Under the pieces are notes generated by a model that did no database searches, was not told the origin of the DNA, and saw only the letters and a list, made by a program, of their open reading frames with translations. Both the position numbers and the translations under genes were made by a program. A DNA stretch of 64,000 nucleotides from an uncultured Helcococcus sp. (GTDB taxonomy: Bacteria > Bacillota > Clostridia > Tissierellales > Peptoniphilaceae), in NCBI GenBank assembly GCA_937926545.1, contig CALAZW010000067.1, positions 24,230 through 88,229 of the forward strand, in the 5' to 3' direction. Position 1 is the first letter of the stretch. Every line of letters begins with the position of its first letter. Positions 29,130-39,038 of the stretch are shown here, piece after piece.

Positions 29130-30635
29130 TTAAGCAAATGTCTTTTTAAATTCATTGATTGAATTTACTAACATTTTTTCGTTTTCTTCAGTTAGGACCT
29201 TTTCTTCCTTGATTGACCTACCAACTTCAGGATAATTATTTCTCATAAATTCCAAGTAGTTTAATTCAAAGTCCTTAATCTTTTCAACTTCCACATCCGC
29301 CAACATTCTCTTGGTTACAGCATATAAAATCATAACTTGTTCTTCTACTGCCATAGGGTTGTACTGTCTTTGTTTCATTATTTCCATAATTCTTTCCCCA
29401 TGGTTCAATCTTTCAGCCGTAGCCTTGTCTAGTTCAGAACCAAATTGAGAGAAGGATACCAATTCCCTATATTGGGCAAGCTCCAACTTAATACCGCCTG
29501 ATACCTTTTTCATGGCAGGCATTTGAGCAGCTCCCCCAACCCTGGATACAGATAATCCTGAGTTTACAGCTGGTCTTTGTCCTGAGAAGAAAAGTTCACT
29601 TTCCAAGAAAATTTGTCCATCTGTAATTGAGATTACATTGGTTGGTATATAGGCTGAAATATCTCCCGCCAAGGTTTCTATTATTGGCAGGGCTGTTATA
29701 CTACCTCCGCCCAACTTATCGCTAAGTTTTGCAGCTCTTTCAAGTAGTCTTGAGTGTAGGTAGAAAACATCACCTGGATAGGCTTCCCTTCCTGGTGGTC
29801 TCCTAAGCAATAGGGACATGGATCTGTAGGCAACCGCATGCTTACTCAAGTCATCATATACTACTAGGACGTCTTTTCCTTGGTACATGAACTCTTCAGC
29901 CATGGCAACGCCTGAATAAGGTGCTATATATTGTAAAGGTGCCAATTGGCTGGCTGTTTCAGAAACAACAATGGTATAGTCCATGGCTCCCTTCTTTTCT
30001 AGCACGTCAACAATTTGGGCAACTGTTGAAGCCTTTTGACCAATGGCCACATAAACGCATATAACGTCTTGGCCCTTTTGGTTGATAATAGTATCTATGG
30101 CAATGGCAGTCTTACCTGTTTGCCTATCCCCTATGATAAGTTCCCTTTGGCCCTTACCTATAGGGATAATTGAATCTATTGCCTTAATTCCTGTTTGAAG
30201 GGGCTCGTTAACTGACTGTCTGTCAATAACTCCTGGTGCCTCAGCTTCTACAGGTCTAAATTTATCTGTGTTTATAGGTCCCTTACCATCTATTGGTTGA
30301 CCTAAAGAGTTTACTACCCTACCTATCAAGGCATCTCCAACTGGGACTTGGGCAATTTTCTTGGTTCTCTTTACCATGTCCCCTTCCTTTAGGTTGGTTT
30401 CGTCTCCCAATAATACAGCCCCTATATTGTCTGCTTCCAGGTTTAGGGCTATACCGTAAACTTCATTGGGAAATTCAAGTAATTCTCCCGCCATACAGTT
30501 TTCTAGACCATATACACGAGCGATACCGTCTCCGACTTCGATAATACTACCCACGTCAACAGCATCAATTTTATCGTCATATTTGTCTATCATTTGTTTA
30601 ATGATAGAGCTTATTTCTTCTGGTTTTGAATTCAT
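29130..30635 (-). CDS. atpA: ATP synthase F1 alpha subunit
   Basis: The 501-aa alpha subunit has the P-loop GDRQTGKT (169-176) and the [20 protein letters not shown] segment. It forms non-catalytic nucleotide sites. The frame is open 14 codons further upstream into atpH, but the ATG at 30635 has GAGGTG 5 nt before it and gives the normal length. It begins 4 nt after the atpH stop. Confidence 0.98.
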   Translation of the reverse strand: MNSKPEEISSIIKQMIDKYDDKIDAVDVGSIIEVGDGIARVYGLENCMAGELLEFPNEVYGIALNLEADNIGAVLLGDETNLKEGDMVKRTKKIAQVPVGDALIGRVVNSLGQPIDGKGPINTDKFRPVEAEAPGVIDRQSVNEPLQTGIKAIDSIIPIGKGQRELIIGDRQTGKTAIAIDTIINQKGQDVICVYVAIGQKASTVAQIVDVLEKKGAMDYTIVVSETASQLAPLQYIAPYSGVAMAEEFMYQGKDVLVVYDDLSKHAVAYRSMSLLLRRPPGREAYPGDVFYLHSRLLERAAKLSDKLGGGSITALPIIETLAGDISAYIPTNVISITDGQIFLESELFFSGQRPAVNSGLSVSRVGGAAQMPAMKKVSGGIKLELAQYRELVSFSQFGSELDKATAERLNHGERIMEIMKQRQYNPMAVEEQVMILYAVTKRMLADVEVEKIKDFELNYLEFMRNNYPEVGRSIKEEKVLTEENEKMLVNSINEFKKTFA

Positions 30636-30639
30636 AAAC

Positions 30640-31179
30640 TCACCTCGTTTCAGTTTTAAGTGAGCGTCTAAGACCATCTAATTTAGCCCTTACGCTGTCA
30701 TCAATAACTTGACCGTCAATGGCTATAGATAATCCTGCGATCAATTTTTTATCTATTTCATTTTTAAGCTCAACTTGTTTATTGTATTTTTTACTTAAAC
30801 TTTCTTCTAATTTTTTTAATTCTTCTTGACTCAATAATTCTGTAGTGTATACTATACCGGTTAATATTTGTTTTTCACTGTTGTATCTTTCAACATAGGC
30901 ATTTTTAATTTCCCTAAAAACATTGATCCTATTTTTATCTATTAAAACCTTAAGCAGGTTTCTAGAATCCTTGTCCAGGTCAACAAATATTTGATCTATA
31001 ACTTTTTTCTTGTCGTCCTTGGTAACATTGGGATTTTCCAGTAACACTAGTAGGTCCTTATGGTCAGCAAAAATCTTTTCCACATGGTCCAAGTCTTTTT
31101 TGAAAATATCTAACTTGTTTTTTTCAACAGCTAACTCGAAGAAGGCTTCTCCGTAAACTGCCCCAGCAAGATTATTCAT
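30640..31179 (-). CDS. atpH: ATP synthase delta subunit
   Basis: The 179-aa delta subunit (OSCP) links F1 to the peripheral stalk. It begins [18 protein letters not shown] and ends with the family segment [20 protein letters not shown]. It overlaps the end of atpF by 8 nt. Confidence 0.95.
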   Translation of the reverse strand: MNNLAGAVYGEAFFELAVEKNKLDIFKKDLDHVEKIFADHKDLLVLLENPNVTKDDKKKVIDQIFVDLDKDSRNLLKVLIDKNRINVFREIKNAYVERYNSEKQILTGIVYTTELLSQEELKKLEESLSKKYNKQVELKNEIDKKLIAGLSIAIDGQVIDDSVRAKLDGLRRSLKTETR

Positions 31180-31681
31180 TTCCTGCCTCCATCTTTTCGA
31201 TAAAGGAGGCTACCATTTTTTCATTGGCCTTCTTATCAACTTTTTCATCTAAGACTTTTTCTGCTGCTAAAAGAGCTATATCAACTATTTCGTCATTCAT
31301 ATTCTTCATAAGGTTTTGTTTTTCCCTGCTAAGTTCTTCCATGTTCTTGTCATAAACTCTCTTGGCTTCTTCCTTGGATTCCATAAGAGCCTTGGCCTTC
31401 AGGTCTTCACCTGATTTTCTAGCATTGGCGACAATTTCACTGGCCTCAGTCCTAGCTTCTAAAAGCTTTTCTTCATAGGAAGCCTTTAAAAGGGCAGATT
31501 CTTCCTTAGCCTTTTCACTATCTGAGATATTGCCTTCTATATAGGCTCTTCTCTTGTCCAAGTTTTCATGGACAGGCTTAAATAAGAATTTCCTTAACAT
31601 AAAAAATAAAACTAGGGTTGCAAGAATTTGAATACCAAAATTAAGAAAGTCGGGCTTTATTAGAATTTTAAAATCTCCCAT
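31172..31681 (-). CDS. atpF: ATP synthase Fo b subunit
   Basis: The 169-aa peripheral-stalk subunit has one N-terminal membrane helix (~14-32, ending FMLRKFLFKPV) followed by a long charged helix rich in E, K and A that dimerises. The final ~30 residues interact with delta in this family. Spacing to atpE is 25 nt. Confidence 0.95.
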   Translation of the reverse strand: MGDFKILIKPDFLNFGIQILATLVLFFMLRKFLFKPVHENLDKRRAYIEGNISDSEKAKEESALLKASYEEKLLEARTEASEIVANARKSGEDLKAKALMESKEEAKRVYDKNMEELSREKQNLMKNMNDEIVDIALLAAEKVLDEKVDKKANEKMVASFIEKMEAGNE

Positions 31682-31706
31682 TTTCTTCCCTCCTTTTTAA
31701 TTAGTA

Positions 31707-32686
<980 letters not shown>

Positions 32687-32717
32687 CTAAAACTCCTTTC
32701 TCTATAACTTAAAGGAA

Positions 32718-33104
32718 CTACTTATTATTGTGCCTTTCTCCTATTAGGTCCCAGAAATTTTGCAAATAGATAGCAAACTTTATGGATAAGAGCCCTAGAA
32801 CTGTCATGGTTAAGTCCAGATAGTCGGCCTTGATGGCCAGGGTCATTATAATCCCATAGATTATGTATCTAAAAAAGTAATTCATCCTCATATACCTTTT
32901 GGCCTCTTTTTCTGGTTTTCCCAACATATTGACGATATTGAGATACATAACCCTAAAAAACAGGCTGCTGACCATGGTGCCCAAAAGGCTACCAAGTATC
33001 TTAGGAAGAGGATTTTTGGTAAAAATTACCACCAGTAAAATCTCTAAAAACATTAGTAAAAAAGCATTTCTAATATAATAATAAGTATAATGCTTATTTT
33101 TCAT
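32718..33104 (-). CDS. atpI: ATP synthase subunit I (AtpI-like)
   Basis: The 128-aa membrane protein has four hydrophobic helices and sits between atpZ and atpB, the usual place of the poorly conserved AtpI, which assists c-ring assembly. The start is uncertain. The ATG at 33104 (MKNKHY) has GGTGG 8 nt upstream; another ATG at 33119 is possible. Either overlaps the end of atpZ, so translation is probably coupled. Confidence 0.82.
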   Translation of the reverse strand: MKNKHYTYYYIRNAFLLMFLEILLVVIFTKNPLPKILGSLLGTMVSSLFFRVMYLNIVNMLGKPEKEAKRYMRMNYFFRYIIYGIIMTLAIKADYLDLTMTVLGLLSIKFAIYLQNFWDLIGERHNNK

Positions 33105-33336
33105 CTTTACTACCACCATTTTCCTTTTCTTCCTTGTCAAAGTTAAGTTTGGCAATGATCTTATAAGCATTTAAAAAACCACTTATTACCCCCATGACAA
33201 TAAATATAGTTAAAAAAATCGCAGATGTCTTAAGCCACTTGTCCAGCTTAGTTCCAATATAAACTCCCAATAAAATGGGTGTGATAATCGTAAAGCCTAT
33301 TTGGCTAACCAGTGCAAGATTTTTTAACGCCTTCAT
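33094..33336 (-). CDS. atpZ: AtpZ-like small membrane protein
   Basis: The 80-aa protein has two membrane helices (~8-28 and 38-58) and a charged tail ending EEKENGGSKDEK. It resembles AtpZ, the small first protein of many Firmicutes atp operons, which forms a Mg2+/Ca2+-related complex with AtpI. It is the first gene of the operon. Confidence 0.85.
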   Translation of the reverse strand: MKALKNLALVSQIGFTIITPILLGVYIGTKLDKWLKTSAIFLTIFIVMGVISGFLNAYKIIAKLNFDKEEKENGGSKDEK

Positions 33337-33496
33337 ATTTATCCCCTTTTCTATAATAGTGGTTCAAGTTATATTTTATCTAAAAGAAATACAAATATCA
33401 ATAAATTCCAGTCATTTTCCATATTTCTTTTTGATAATATTATAAAACACAAATGTTTCATCTAATTAGTATATAGGCTAAATGTGTTTAAATCTT

Positions 33497-33524
33497 GTAA
33501 AAGAAGACCTAGGTCTTCTTTTAC
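33497..33524 (-). terminator. Terminator of fhs
   Basis: The 28-bp perfect palindrome has arms GTAAAAGAAGACCT/AGGTCTTCTTTTAC, with the U-tract supplied by its own 3' arm. It begins 2 nt after the fhs stop codon. The rest of the 189-bp gap before atpZ is AT-rich, with a TATAAT-like -10 but no good -35. Confidence 0.75.
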
Positions 33525-33525
33525 T

Positions 33526-35187
33526 CTAAAATAATCCTTCTATTTTTCCATCCTTATCAATCTTCATTCTCTCAGCCTGGGCCACCTTAGGTAGGCCTGG
33601 CATGGTCATAATGTCTCCGGTCAAGGCCACTATAAACTTGGATCCTGAATTGATTTTTAAGTCCTTTATACTCAGCTTAAAGTCCTTGGGAGCCTTCAGT
33701 AGTTTAGGATTGTCAGAAAAAGAATATTGGGTTTTAGCCATACATACTGGGAAGTTATCAAAACCTAGTTCCTCTATCATCCTTAGCTTTCTTCTAGCCT
33801 TGGTTGAAAAGTCCACCTGGCCTGCCCCGTAAATTTCCTTGGCCACAATATTTATTTTTTCTTCTATGGTCTTGTCATCGCCATAAAGAAGCTTTAGGTC
33901 AGCATCTCTTTCACACAGGTCCACAACTTTTTCAGCCAGTTCCAGGGCACCTTCTCCACCCTTGGCCCAAACCTCAGTTAGGACACAGTCTATATTTTCC
34001 TTTTCAACCAGGCTTTTTAGCAGGTCTATTTCTTCCTGGCTATCACTTGGAAACTTATTTATGGCAACCACTAGGGGCACCTGATATTTCTTCATGTTTT
34101 CAATATGCTTTTGTAAATTGGCATAACCATCTTCCAAGGCCTCTAGGTTTTTCTCAGTCAAGTCCTTCTTGTCCACCCCACCATGGCTTTTTAGGGCCCT
34201 AATAGTGGCTACTATAACTGTAGCATTAGGTTCTAGGTCATTTAAGCGACACTTAATATCAAAGAATTTTTCAGCTCCTAGATCCGCTCCAAATCCTGCC
34301 TCTGTTACCACATAGTCGGCTATTTTAAGGCCCAGTTCTGTGGCATTTATAGAGTTACAACCATGGGCTATATTGGCAAAGGGTCCCCCGTGAATAACAG
34401 CCAGGGTATTTTCCGTAGTCTGTACCAGGTTGGGTTTGATGGCATCCTTAAGTAGAATGGTTGCCGCCTCTTCTGCCTTAATATCTCTAACAAAAACAGG
34501 CTTTCTATCAAAGTCATAACCCAGGAGAATATCTCCTATATTTTCCTTTAGTTCTTCCAAGTCCCTGCTCAGGCAAAGGATGGCCATGATTTCAGATGCT
34601 ACTGTTATATCAAAACCGTCTTCCCTAGGCATGCCATTAGGTCTGCCGCCCAGGCCTATTACTATATTTCTAAGAGCCCTATCATTTAGGTCCAAGGCCC
34701 TTTTCCAAAGTATATTTCTAGGGTCTATGCCCCTTTCATTTCCCTGTTGTATATGATTGTCAATCATAGCCGCTATAAGGTTATTTGCATATGTAATAGC
34801 GTGCATATCACCTGTAAAGTGCAGGTTTATATCCTCCATGGGAAGTACCTGTGAATAGCCTCCTCCAGCTGCTCCACCCTTCATACCAAAGCTCGGTCCT
34901 AGAGAGGGTTCTCTCAAGGCTGATACTGCCTTTTTCCCCAGCCTATTCAAGCCCTGGGACAGGCCTATATTTACTGTCGTTTTTCCCTCACCTGCCGGTG
35001 TTGGACTTATGGCAGTAACAAGGATTAATTTCCCATCCGCCTTAACATCCCTATAGTAATCCAAGTCCACCTTGGCCTTGTAATTACCATACATTTCCAA
35101 ACTCTCTTCAACCACCCTGTAGTCTTTAGCTACATCCTTAATGTTTTTTAGTTCAATTGACTGTGCAATTTCAATATCCGTAAGCAT
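33526..35187 (-). CDS. fhs: Formate--tetrahydrofolate ligase
   Basis: The 553-aa enzyme makes 10-formyl-THF from formate, ATP and THF. The ATP-binding motif TPAGEGKTT (63-71) and the conserved [25 protein letters not shown] region are visible. The length is standard. It is monocistronic, with AGAGGAGG before the ATG. It supplies one-carbon units in anaerobes; no folD or other Wood-Ljungdahl genes are in the window. Confidence 0.97.
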   Translation of the reverse strand: MLTDIEIAQSIELKNIKDVAKDYRVVEESLEMYGNYKAKVDLDYYRDVKADGKLILVTAISPTPAGEGKTTVNIGLSQGLNRLGKKAVSALREPSLGPSFGMKGGAAGGGYSQVLPMEDINLHFTGDMHAITYANNLIAAMIDNHIQQGNERGIDPRNILWKRALDLNDRALRNIVIGLGGRPNGMPREDGFDITVASEIMAILCLSRDLEELKENIGDILLGYDFDRKPVFVRDIKAEEAATILLKDAIKPNLVQTTENTLAVIHGGPFANIAHGCNSINATELGLKIADYVVTEAGFGADLGAEKFFDIKCRLNDLEPNATVIVATIRALKSHGGVDKKDLTEKNLEALEDGYANLQKHIENMKKYQVPLVVAINKFPSDSQEEIDLLKSLVEKENIDCVLTEVWAKGGEGALELAEKVVDLCERDADLKLLYGDDKTIEEKINIVAKEIYGAGQVDFSTKARRKLRMIEELGFDNFPVCMAKTQYSFSDNPKLLKAPKDFKLSIKDLKINSGSKFIVALTGDIMTMPGLPKVAQAERMKIDKDGKIEGLF

Positions 35188-35209
35188 TTGGCCTCCTCTT
35201 ATTTAAAAA

Positions 35210-35235
35210 AGAGAAACCTTAATAAAGGTTCCTCT
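35210..35235 (-). terminator. Terminator of the DtxR-family gene
   Basis: An 11-bp stem (AGAGGAACCTT/AAGGTTTCTCT, one G-T pair) with a TATT loop is followed on the minus strand by TTTTTAAAT. It begins at the stop codon. Confidence 0.82.
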
Positions 35236-35600
35236 TAGTTTTTCTTTTGAAAATGTTCTTTAATTTTATCAAAACTTTCTTGACTAATCCTATGTTCAAT
35301 TTCACAAGAATCCTCATAGGCCGTTTCCTCATCCACCCCTAAACTCATAAGGATCTTGGCTATAACCTGATGCCTCTCATAGATTTCTTCGGCGATTCTT
35401 AGGCCGTCCTCTGTTAAATCTATATTATTATCTTCTATGGTTATAAGGCCCTTTTCGCTTAGGTTTTTCATGGCATAGCTAACACTAGGCTTTGAAAAGT
35501 CTAGTTTTCTAGCTATATCCACAGCCTTGACTTGGTCCTTTTTTAATTTTATCATCAAAATAGCTTCTAAGTAGTTCTCTTCTGATTCTGTTGCTCTCAT
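35235..35600 (-). CDS. DtxR/MntR-family metal-dependent repressor
   Basis: The 121-aa protein has an N-terminal winged helix (SKPSVSYAMKNLSEKGLI recognition region) and the dimerisation/metal domain. The SH3-like third domain of full-length DtxR is absent, so it has MntR size. In a by-eye alignment to B. subtilis MntR, ligands H77, E102 and H103 are kept, but MntR E99 is Cys99 as in iron-sensing DtxR, and MntR D8 is Asn9. The metal is therefore uncertain (Fe or Mn). A dyad overlaps its promoter. It is monocistronic between fhs and ileS. Confidence 0.88.
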   Translation of the reverse strand: MRATESEENYLEAILMIKLKKDQVKAVDIARKLDFSKPSVSYAMKNLSEKGLITIEDNNIDLTEDGLRIAEEIYERHQVIAKILMSLGVDEETAYEDSCEIEHRISQESFDKIKEHFQKKN

Positions 35601-35620
35601 TTTCCACCTCTTATATAAGT

Positions 35621-35636
35621 TAGTTCATGTTAACTA
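35621..35636 (-). promoter_or_regulatory. Candidate operator at the DtxR-family gene
   Basis: TAGTT-6 bp-AACTA forms a 16-bp dyad lying between the -10 and the ribosome-binding site, where a repressor would block the gene. It resembles the length of MntR/DtxR operators but not a known consensus. Autoregulation is inferred. Confidence 0.45.
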
Positions 35637-35641
35637 CATAT

Positions 35642-35671
35642 ATAATAGCAAATTATCTAAGGATTAATCAA
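35642..35671 (-). promoter_or_regulatory. Candidate promoter of the DtxR-family gene
   Basis: TTGATT (35666-35671) and TATTAT (35642-35647) are 18 bp apart on the minus strand, just upstream of the dyad. Confidence 0.55.
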
Positions 35672-35673
35672 GT

Positions 35674-38600
35674 CTATAATCTTTTTAGGCTTATTTTTAC
35701 CTTTTTATCATTTAATTCTATTTCTTCACTATCTAGACTTTCAACTTCCAGCCTTCTAGCCAAGGTTTCTTTCATGATCTCATCTCTAAACTTATTTAGG
35801 GCCTTTTGTAATTCTTCATCAGCCTCATAGAAGATCTCAATCTCATCTATAACATCAAAGCCACTGGACTTTCTCAGTTGTTGAACCTTGGATACAAACT
35901 CTCTCATATAGCCCTCTTCTATCAGGTCTTGGTCCAAGCTGGTATCAAGGATTACAAACACATTGGAATCCATGGTTATATCAAAGCCGTCCTTGCTGGT
36001 AATCTTAACGTCCACATATTCCCTTAGGATTTCTGTGTCTTCTCCATTCAAGTTCATCACTTGAGGAGCTTCATCCAACTTGGCTACAAAGTCCTTGGCA
36101 TCCACTTGTCCTAATTGTTTACCAAAGTCCTTAATCTTAGGTCCCAAGATTCTTCCCACCACCCTAAAGTCAGGTTTCAAGTTAAAGTCCATATACTTGG
36201 ATAGGTCATCTACAAACTTAACATCCTTGATATTTAACTCTTCCTTGATTAAAGGAACCAAGTTTCCTATGGTTTCTTCGTAGGAACCTTCCAAAAGGAT
36301 TTCTTTTAGTGGTTGTCTTACCTTGATCTTGGCTTCTTCTCTTGACGCCCTACCCAAGGTAACGATTTTTCTAACCAAGTCCATTTTCTCTTCCAACTTA
36401 AGGTCGATTAAATCTTCATTTAACTTAGGAAGCATTTCCAAGTGAACTGATTCCTTACCTGTAAGATTGTTAAAGATTTCTTCTGATATAAATGGAGTTA
36501 TAGGAGCCATCATCTTGGTCACTCCCAATAAAACTTCATAGCTGGTATTGTAAACAGCCTTCTTGTCATCAGTGATTTCTTGATTCCAAAATCTTCTTCT
36601 ATTTCTTCTAATATACCAGTTGGAGAAGTCTTCTATAACAAAGTCAGAGATAGCTCTAGCCACCTTGGTATATTCAAATTTTTCCATTTCTTCATCATAT
36701 AGTTTAACCAAGGAATTATACTTGGATAAAAGCCATCTGTCTATTTCAGGCCTATCCTTATAGTCTATAAAGAAGTCCCTTGGATCCAAGTCATCTGTAT
36801 TGGCATATAGAACAAAGAAGTTATAAATATTTTTATAGGATCTAAATAATTTAGATTCCACTTCTTGTAGGCCCTTAAGGTCAAACTTGGTTGGTAGCCA
36901 TGGTGGAGAAACAAAGATTGAATAGAATCTTACCACGTCAGCTCCGTATTCATCAAAGACAGTTATAGGGTCTATGGTATTTCCCTTGGACTTGGACATT
37001 TTTTGTCCATCCTTGTCTAAGATCAAGTCATTTACTAAAACATTCTTATAAGGGGCCTTGCCTGTATACATGGTTGAAATGGCCATAAGAGTGTAGAACC
37101 AACCTCTGGTTTGGTCTATACCTTCACTTATAAAGTCTGCTGGAAATAAGTTTTCAAACTTTTCCTTGTTTTCAAATGGATAGTGATGTTGGGCAAAGGG
37201 CATGGCACCTGAGTCAAACCAAACGTCTACCACATCTTTTTCCCTGGTCATATTGCCACCACAGTGGTCACAGGTCAAGTGAACATCATCTACAAAGGGT
37301 CTGTGTAGTTCTATGTTTTCATCTATATCTTCCTTGGCCCTTTCAACTAGTTCCTTTCTGGAACCAACTGAACTGGTATGGCCACAGTCATCACACTTCC
37401 ATATATTTAAAGGGGTTCCCCAGTATCTGGATCTGGATATGGCCCAGTCATTTAGGTTTTCCAACCAGTTGCCAAATCTCTTTTCCCCTACAAAGTCTGG
37501 ATGCCACTTAACTTGATTATTATTTTCAATCATTTGGTCCTTGTACTTGGTAACTTCTATATACCAGGATGGTTTTGAATAATAAATAAGAGGCGTTCCA
37601 CATCTCCAACAGTGAGGATAGTTGTGTTCCATTCTTTGTTTCTTATATAATTTATTGTTTTCTCTTAAGTAAACTATTATGTCTGGATCTGCATCCATAA
37701 CATTTCTACCTTCCCAAGGAGTGGTAATAAATTTACCCTCATCACTTACCGGGTTAATTAAAGGTAGGTCATATCTTCTACCTGTTTGGTAGTCGTCCTC
37801 CCCAAAGGATGGAGCCGTATGAACTATACCAGTACCATCTGAGGTAGTTACATAGTCTGCACAGCTTATAAAGAAGGCCTTCTTGTCTGGCTCAATAAAT
37901 GGAAGTAATTGTTCATACTCCATATATTCCATGTCTTGCCCTTTTAAATGGTCAAGGATTTCATATTCGCCTTCTCCTAGAACCTTGTCTGCCAGGTCCT
38001 TGGCTATATAATAAACTTCATCATTTTGTTTTACTCTTAGGTAGTCCACATCCTTGTTTACAGTTAAGGACACGTTTGATGGAAGGGTCCATGGAGTTGT
38101 AGTCCAAGCTAGGAAGTACTCATCATGGTCCTTTCTCTTGAACTTAACAGTGGCTGTTTCTGACTTGATATTTTTATAGCCTTGGGCTACCTCATGGGAG
38201 GCAAGTCCTGTACCACATCTTGGGCAGTAAGGTAATATTTTAGCTCCTTCGTAAACAAGTCCTTTTTTATTAAAGTCGTCTAAAAGGTGCCAAACAGTTT
38301 CTATATAGTCATTGTCTAAGGTGATATAAGGATCATCCATGTCTGCCAAAAAGGCCATCCTTTCACTCATTTCCTTCCAAAGACCACTGTATTTAAATAC
38401 AGATTCCTTACAAACCTTGTTAAATTCAGCTACCCCGTATTCTTCAATTTCTTTTTTGCTGGATAGGCCTAATTTCTTTTCAGCCTCTATTTCCACAGGT
38501 AGGCCGTGGGTGTCCCAGCCGGCCTTTCTCTCCACGTGAAAGCCTCTCATGGTCTTATATCTTACTGTCATGTCCTTTAGGGTTCTGGATATAACGTGGT

Positions 38601-38769
38601 GAATTCCAGGTTTCCCATTGGCTGTTGGCGGTCCATCATAAAATACAAAACTTGGACCATCCTTCCTATCTTCTACTGATCTGGTTAGTAGATCTAACTC
38701 CTTCCAGTATTCTGAAGTTTTTATTTCTCTGGTTTTTACATTGTCTTTTGATAATTCTTTAAACTTCAT
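35674..38769 (-). CDS. ileS: Isoleucine--tRNA ligase, type 2 with GIHH motif
   Basis: This 1031-aa class I synthetase charges tRNA-Ile. Segments such as GWDTHGLPVE, the long CP1 editing domain and KMSKSKGNTID are intact. The overall pattern is that of type-2 (eukaryote-like) IleRS. The first class I signature, normally H-x-G-H, reads GIHH at residues 55-58 (ANGKPGIHHV). Residues 1 and 3 are therefore swapped, the arrangement reported for mupirocin hyper-resistant IleRS2. The start is ATG 38769 with AGGAGG; the frame upstream only reads through the T-box. Expression is controlled by that T-box. Confidence 0.96.
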   Translation of the reverse strand: MKFKELSKDNVKTREIKTSEYWKELDLLTRSVEDRKDGPSFVFYDGPPTANGKPGIHHVISRTLKDMTVRYKTMRGFHVERKAGWDTHGLPVEIEAEKKLGLSSKKEIEEYGVAEFNKVCKESVFKYSGLWKEMSERMAFLADMDDPYITLDNDYIETVWHLLDDFNKKGLVYEGAKILPYCPRCGTGLASHEVAQGYKNIKSETATVKFKRKDHDEYFLAWTTTPWTLPSNVSLTVNKDVDYLRVKQNDEVYYIAKDLADKVLGEGEYEILDHLKGQDMEYMEYEQLLPFIEPDKKAFFISCADYVTTSDGTGIVHTAPSFGEDDYQTGRRYDLPLINPVSDEGKFITTPWEGRNVMDADPDIIVYLRENNKLYKKQRMEHNYPHCWRCGTPLIYYSKPSWYIEVTKYKDQMIENNNQVKWHPDFVGEKRFGNWLENLNDWAISRSRYWGTPLNIWKCDDCGHTSSVGSRKELVERAKEDIDENIELHRPFVDDVHLTCDHCGGNMTREKDVVDVWFDSGAMPFAQHHYPFENKEKFENLFPADFISEGIDQTRGWFYTLMAISTMYTGKAPYKNVLVNDLILDKDGQKMSKSKGNTIDPITVFDEYGADVVRFYSIFVSPPWLPTKFDLKGLQEVESKLFRSYKNIYNFFVLYANTDDLDPRDFFIDYKDRPEIDRWLLSKYNSLVKLYDEEMEKFEYTKVARAISDFVIEDFSNWYIRRNRRRFWNQEITDDKKAVYNTSYEVLLGVTKMMAPITPFISEEIFNNLTGKESVHLEMLPKLNEDLIDLKLEEKMDLVRKIVTLGRASREEAKIKVRQPLKEILLEGSYEETIGNLVPLIKEELNIKDVKFVDDLSKYMDFNLKPDFRVVGRILGPKIKDFGKQLGQVDAKDFVAKLDEAPQVMNLNGEDTEILREYVDVKITSKDGFDITMDSNVFVILDTSLDQDLIEEGYMREFVSKVQQLRKSSGFDVIDEIEIFYEADEELQKALNKFRDEIMKETLARRLEVESLDSEEIELNDKKVKISLKRL

Positions 38770-38774
38770 AAATC

Positions 38775-39000
38775 CTCCTATTAAAAAAGTCCCTGTTAAA
38801 AAACAGGGACGAAAATTTTCCGCGGTACCACCCAAATAGCATTGTCATGCCACTCATCAGCTTAACGCGCCTAACGGATTTTCCTACTTACTTTCGAAAA
38901 ATCATCTCCCAAGTGATCTTCACTAGATGTCCACAAGTCCTTTTCACCAACCAGAACCTCTCTTATGCTTTCCCCTAGCTACTGTCTTAGTCATAGATTA
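38775..39000 (-). promoter_or_regulatory. T-box riboswitch of ileS (Ile specifier ATC)
   Basis: The leader contains the T-box sequence TGGGTGGTACCGCGG (38820-38834). A terminator stem GTCCCTGTT/AACAGGGAC (38789-38810) with a T6 run (38783-38788) lies just before the ileS ribosome-binding site. The probable specifier codon ATC (38915-38917), in GTGAAG-ATC-AC, fits isoleucine. Uncharged tRNA-Ile would stabilise the antiterminator. Stem I spans roughly 38880-38995. Confidence 0.93.
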
Positions 39001-39008
39001 ATATAATA

Positions 39009-39037
39009 AATATATCTAATATATATGTAAATGTCAA
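39009..39037 (-). promoter_or_regulatory. Promoter of ileS
   Basis: TTGACA (39032-39037) and TATATT (39009-39014) are 17 bp apart on the minus strand, just after the stop codon of the upstream gene and before T-box stem I. Confidence 0.82.
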
Positions 39038-39038
39038 T

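Noticed and set aside
33804..34202. Pro/His-rich 132-codon plus-strand frame opposite fhs
   Set aside because: Composition and position are those of an antisense shadow of a well-conserved gene.
37176..37511. 111-codon plus-strand frame opposite ileS
   Set aside because: Antisense shadow; no ribosome-binding site and atypical composition.
38770..38835. N-terminal extension of ileS by 22 codons
   Set aside because: These codons read through the T-box and terminator; the AGGAGG is placed for the ATG at 38769.
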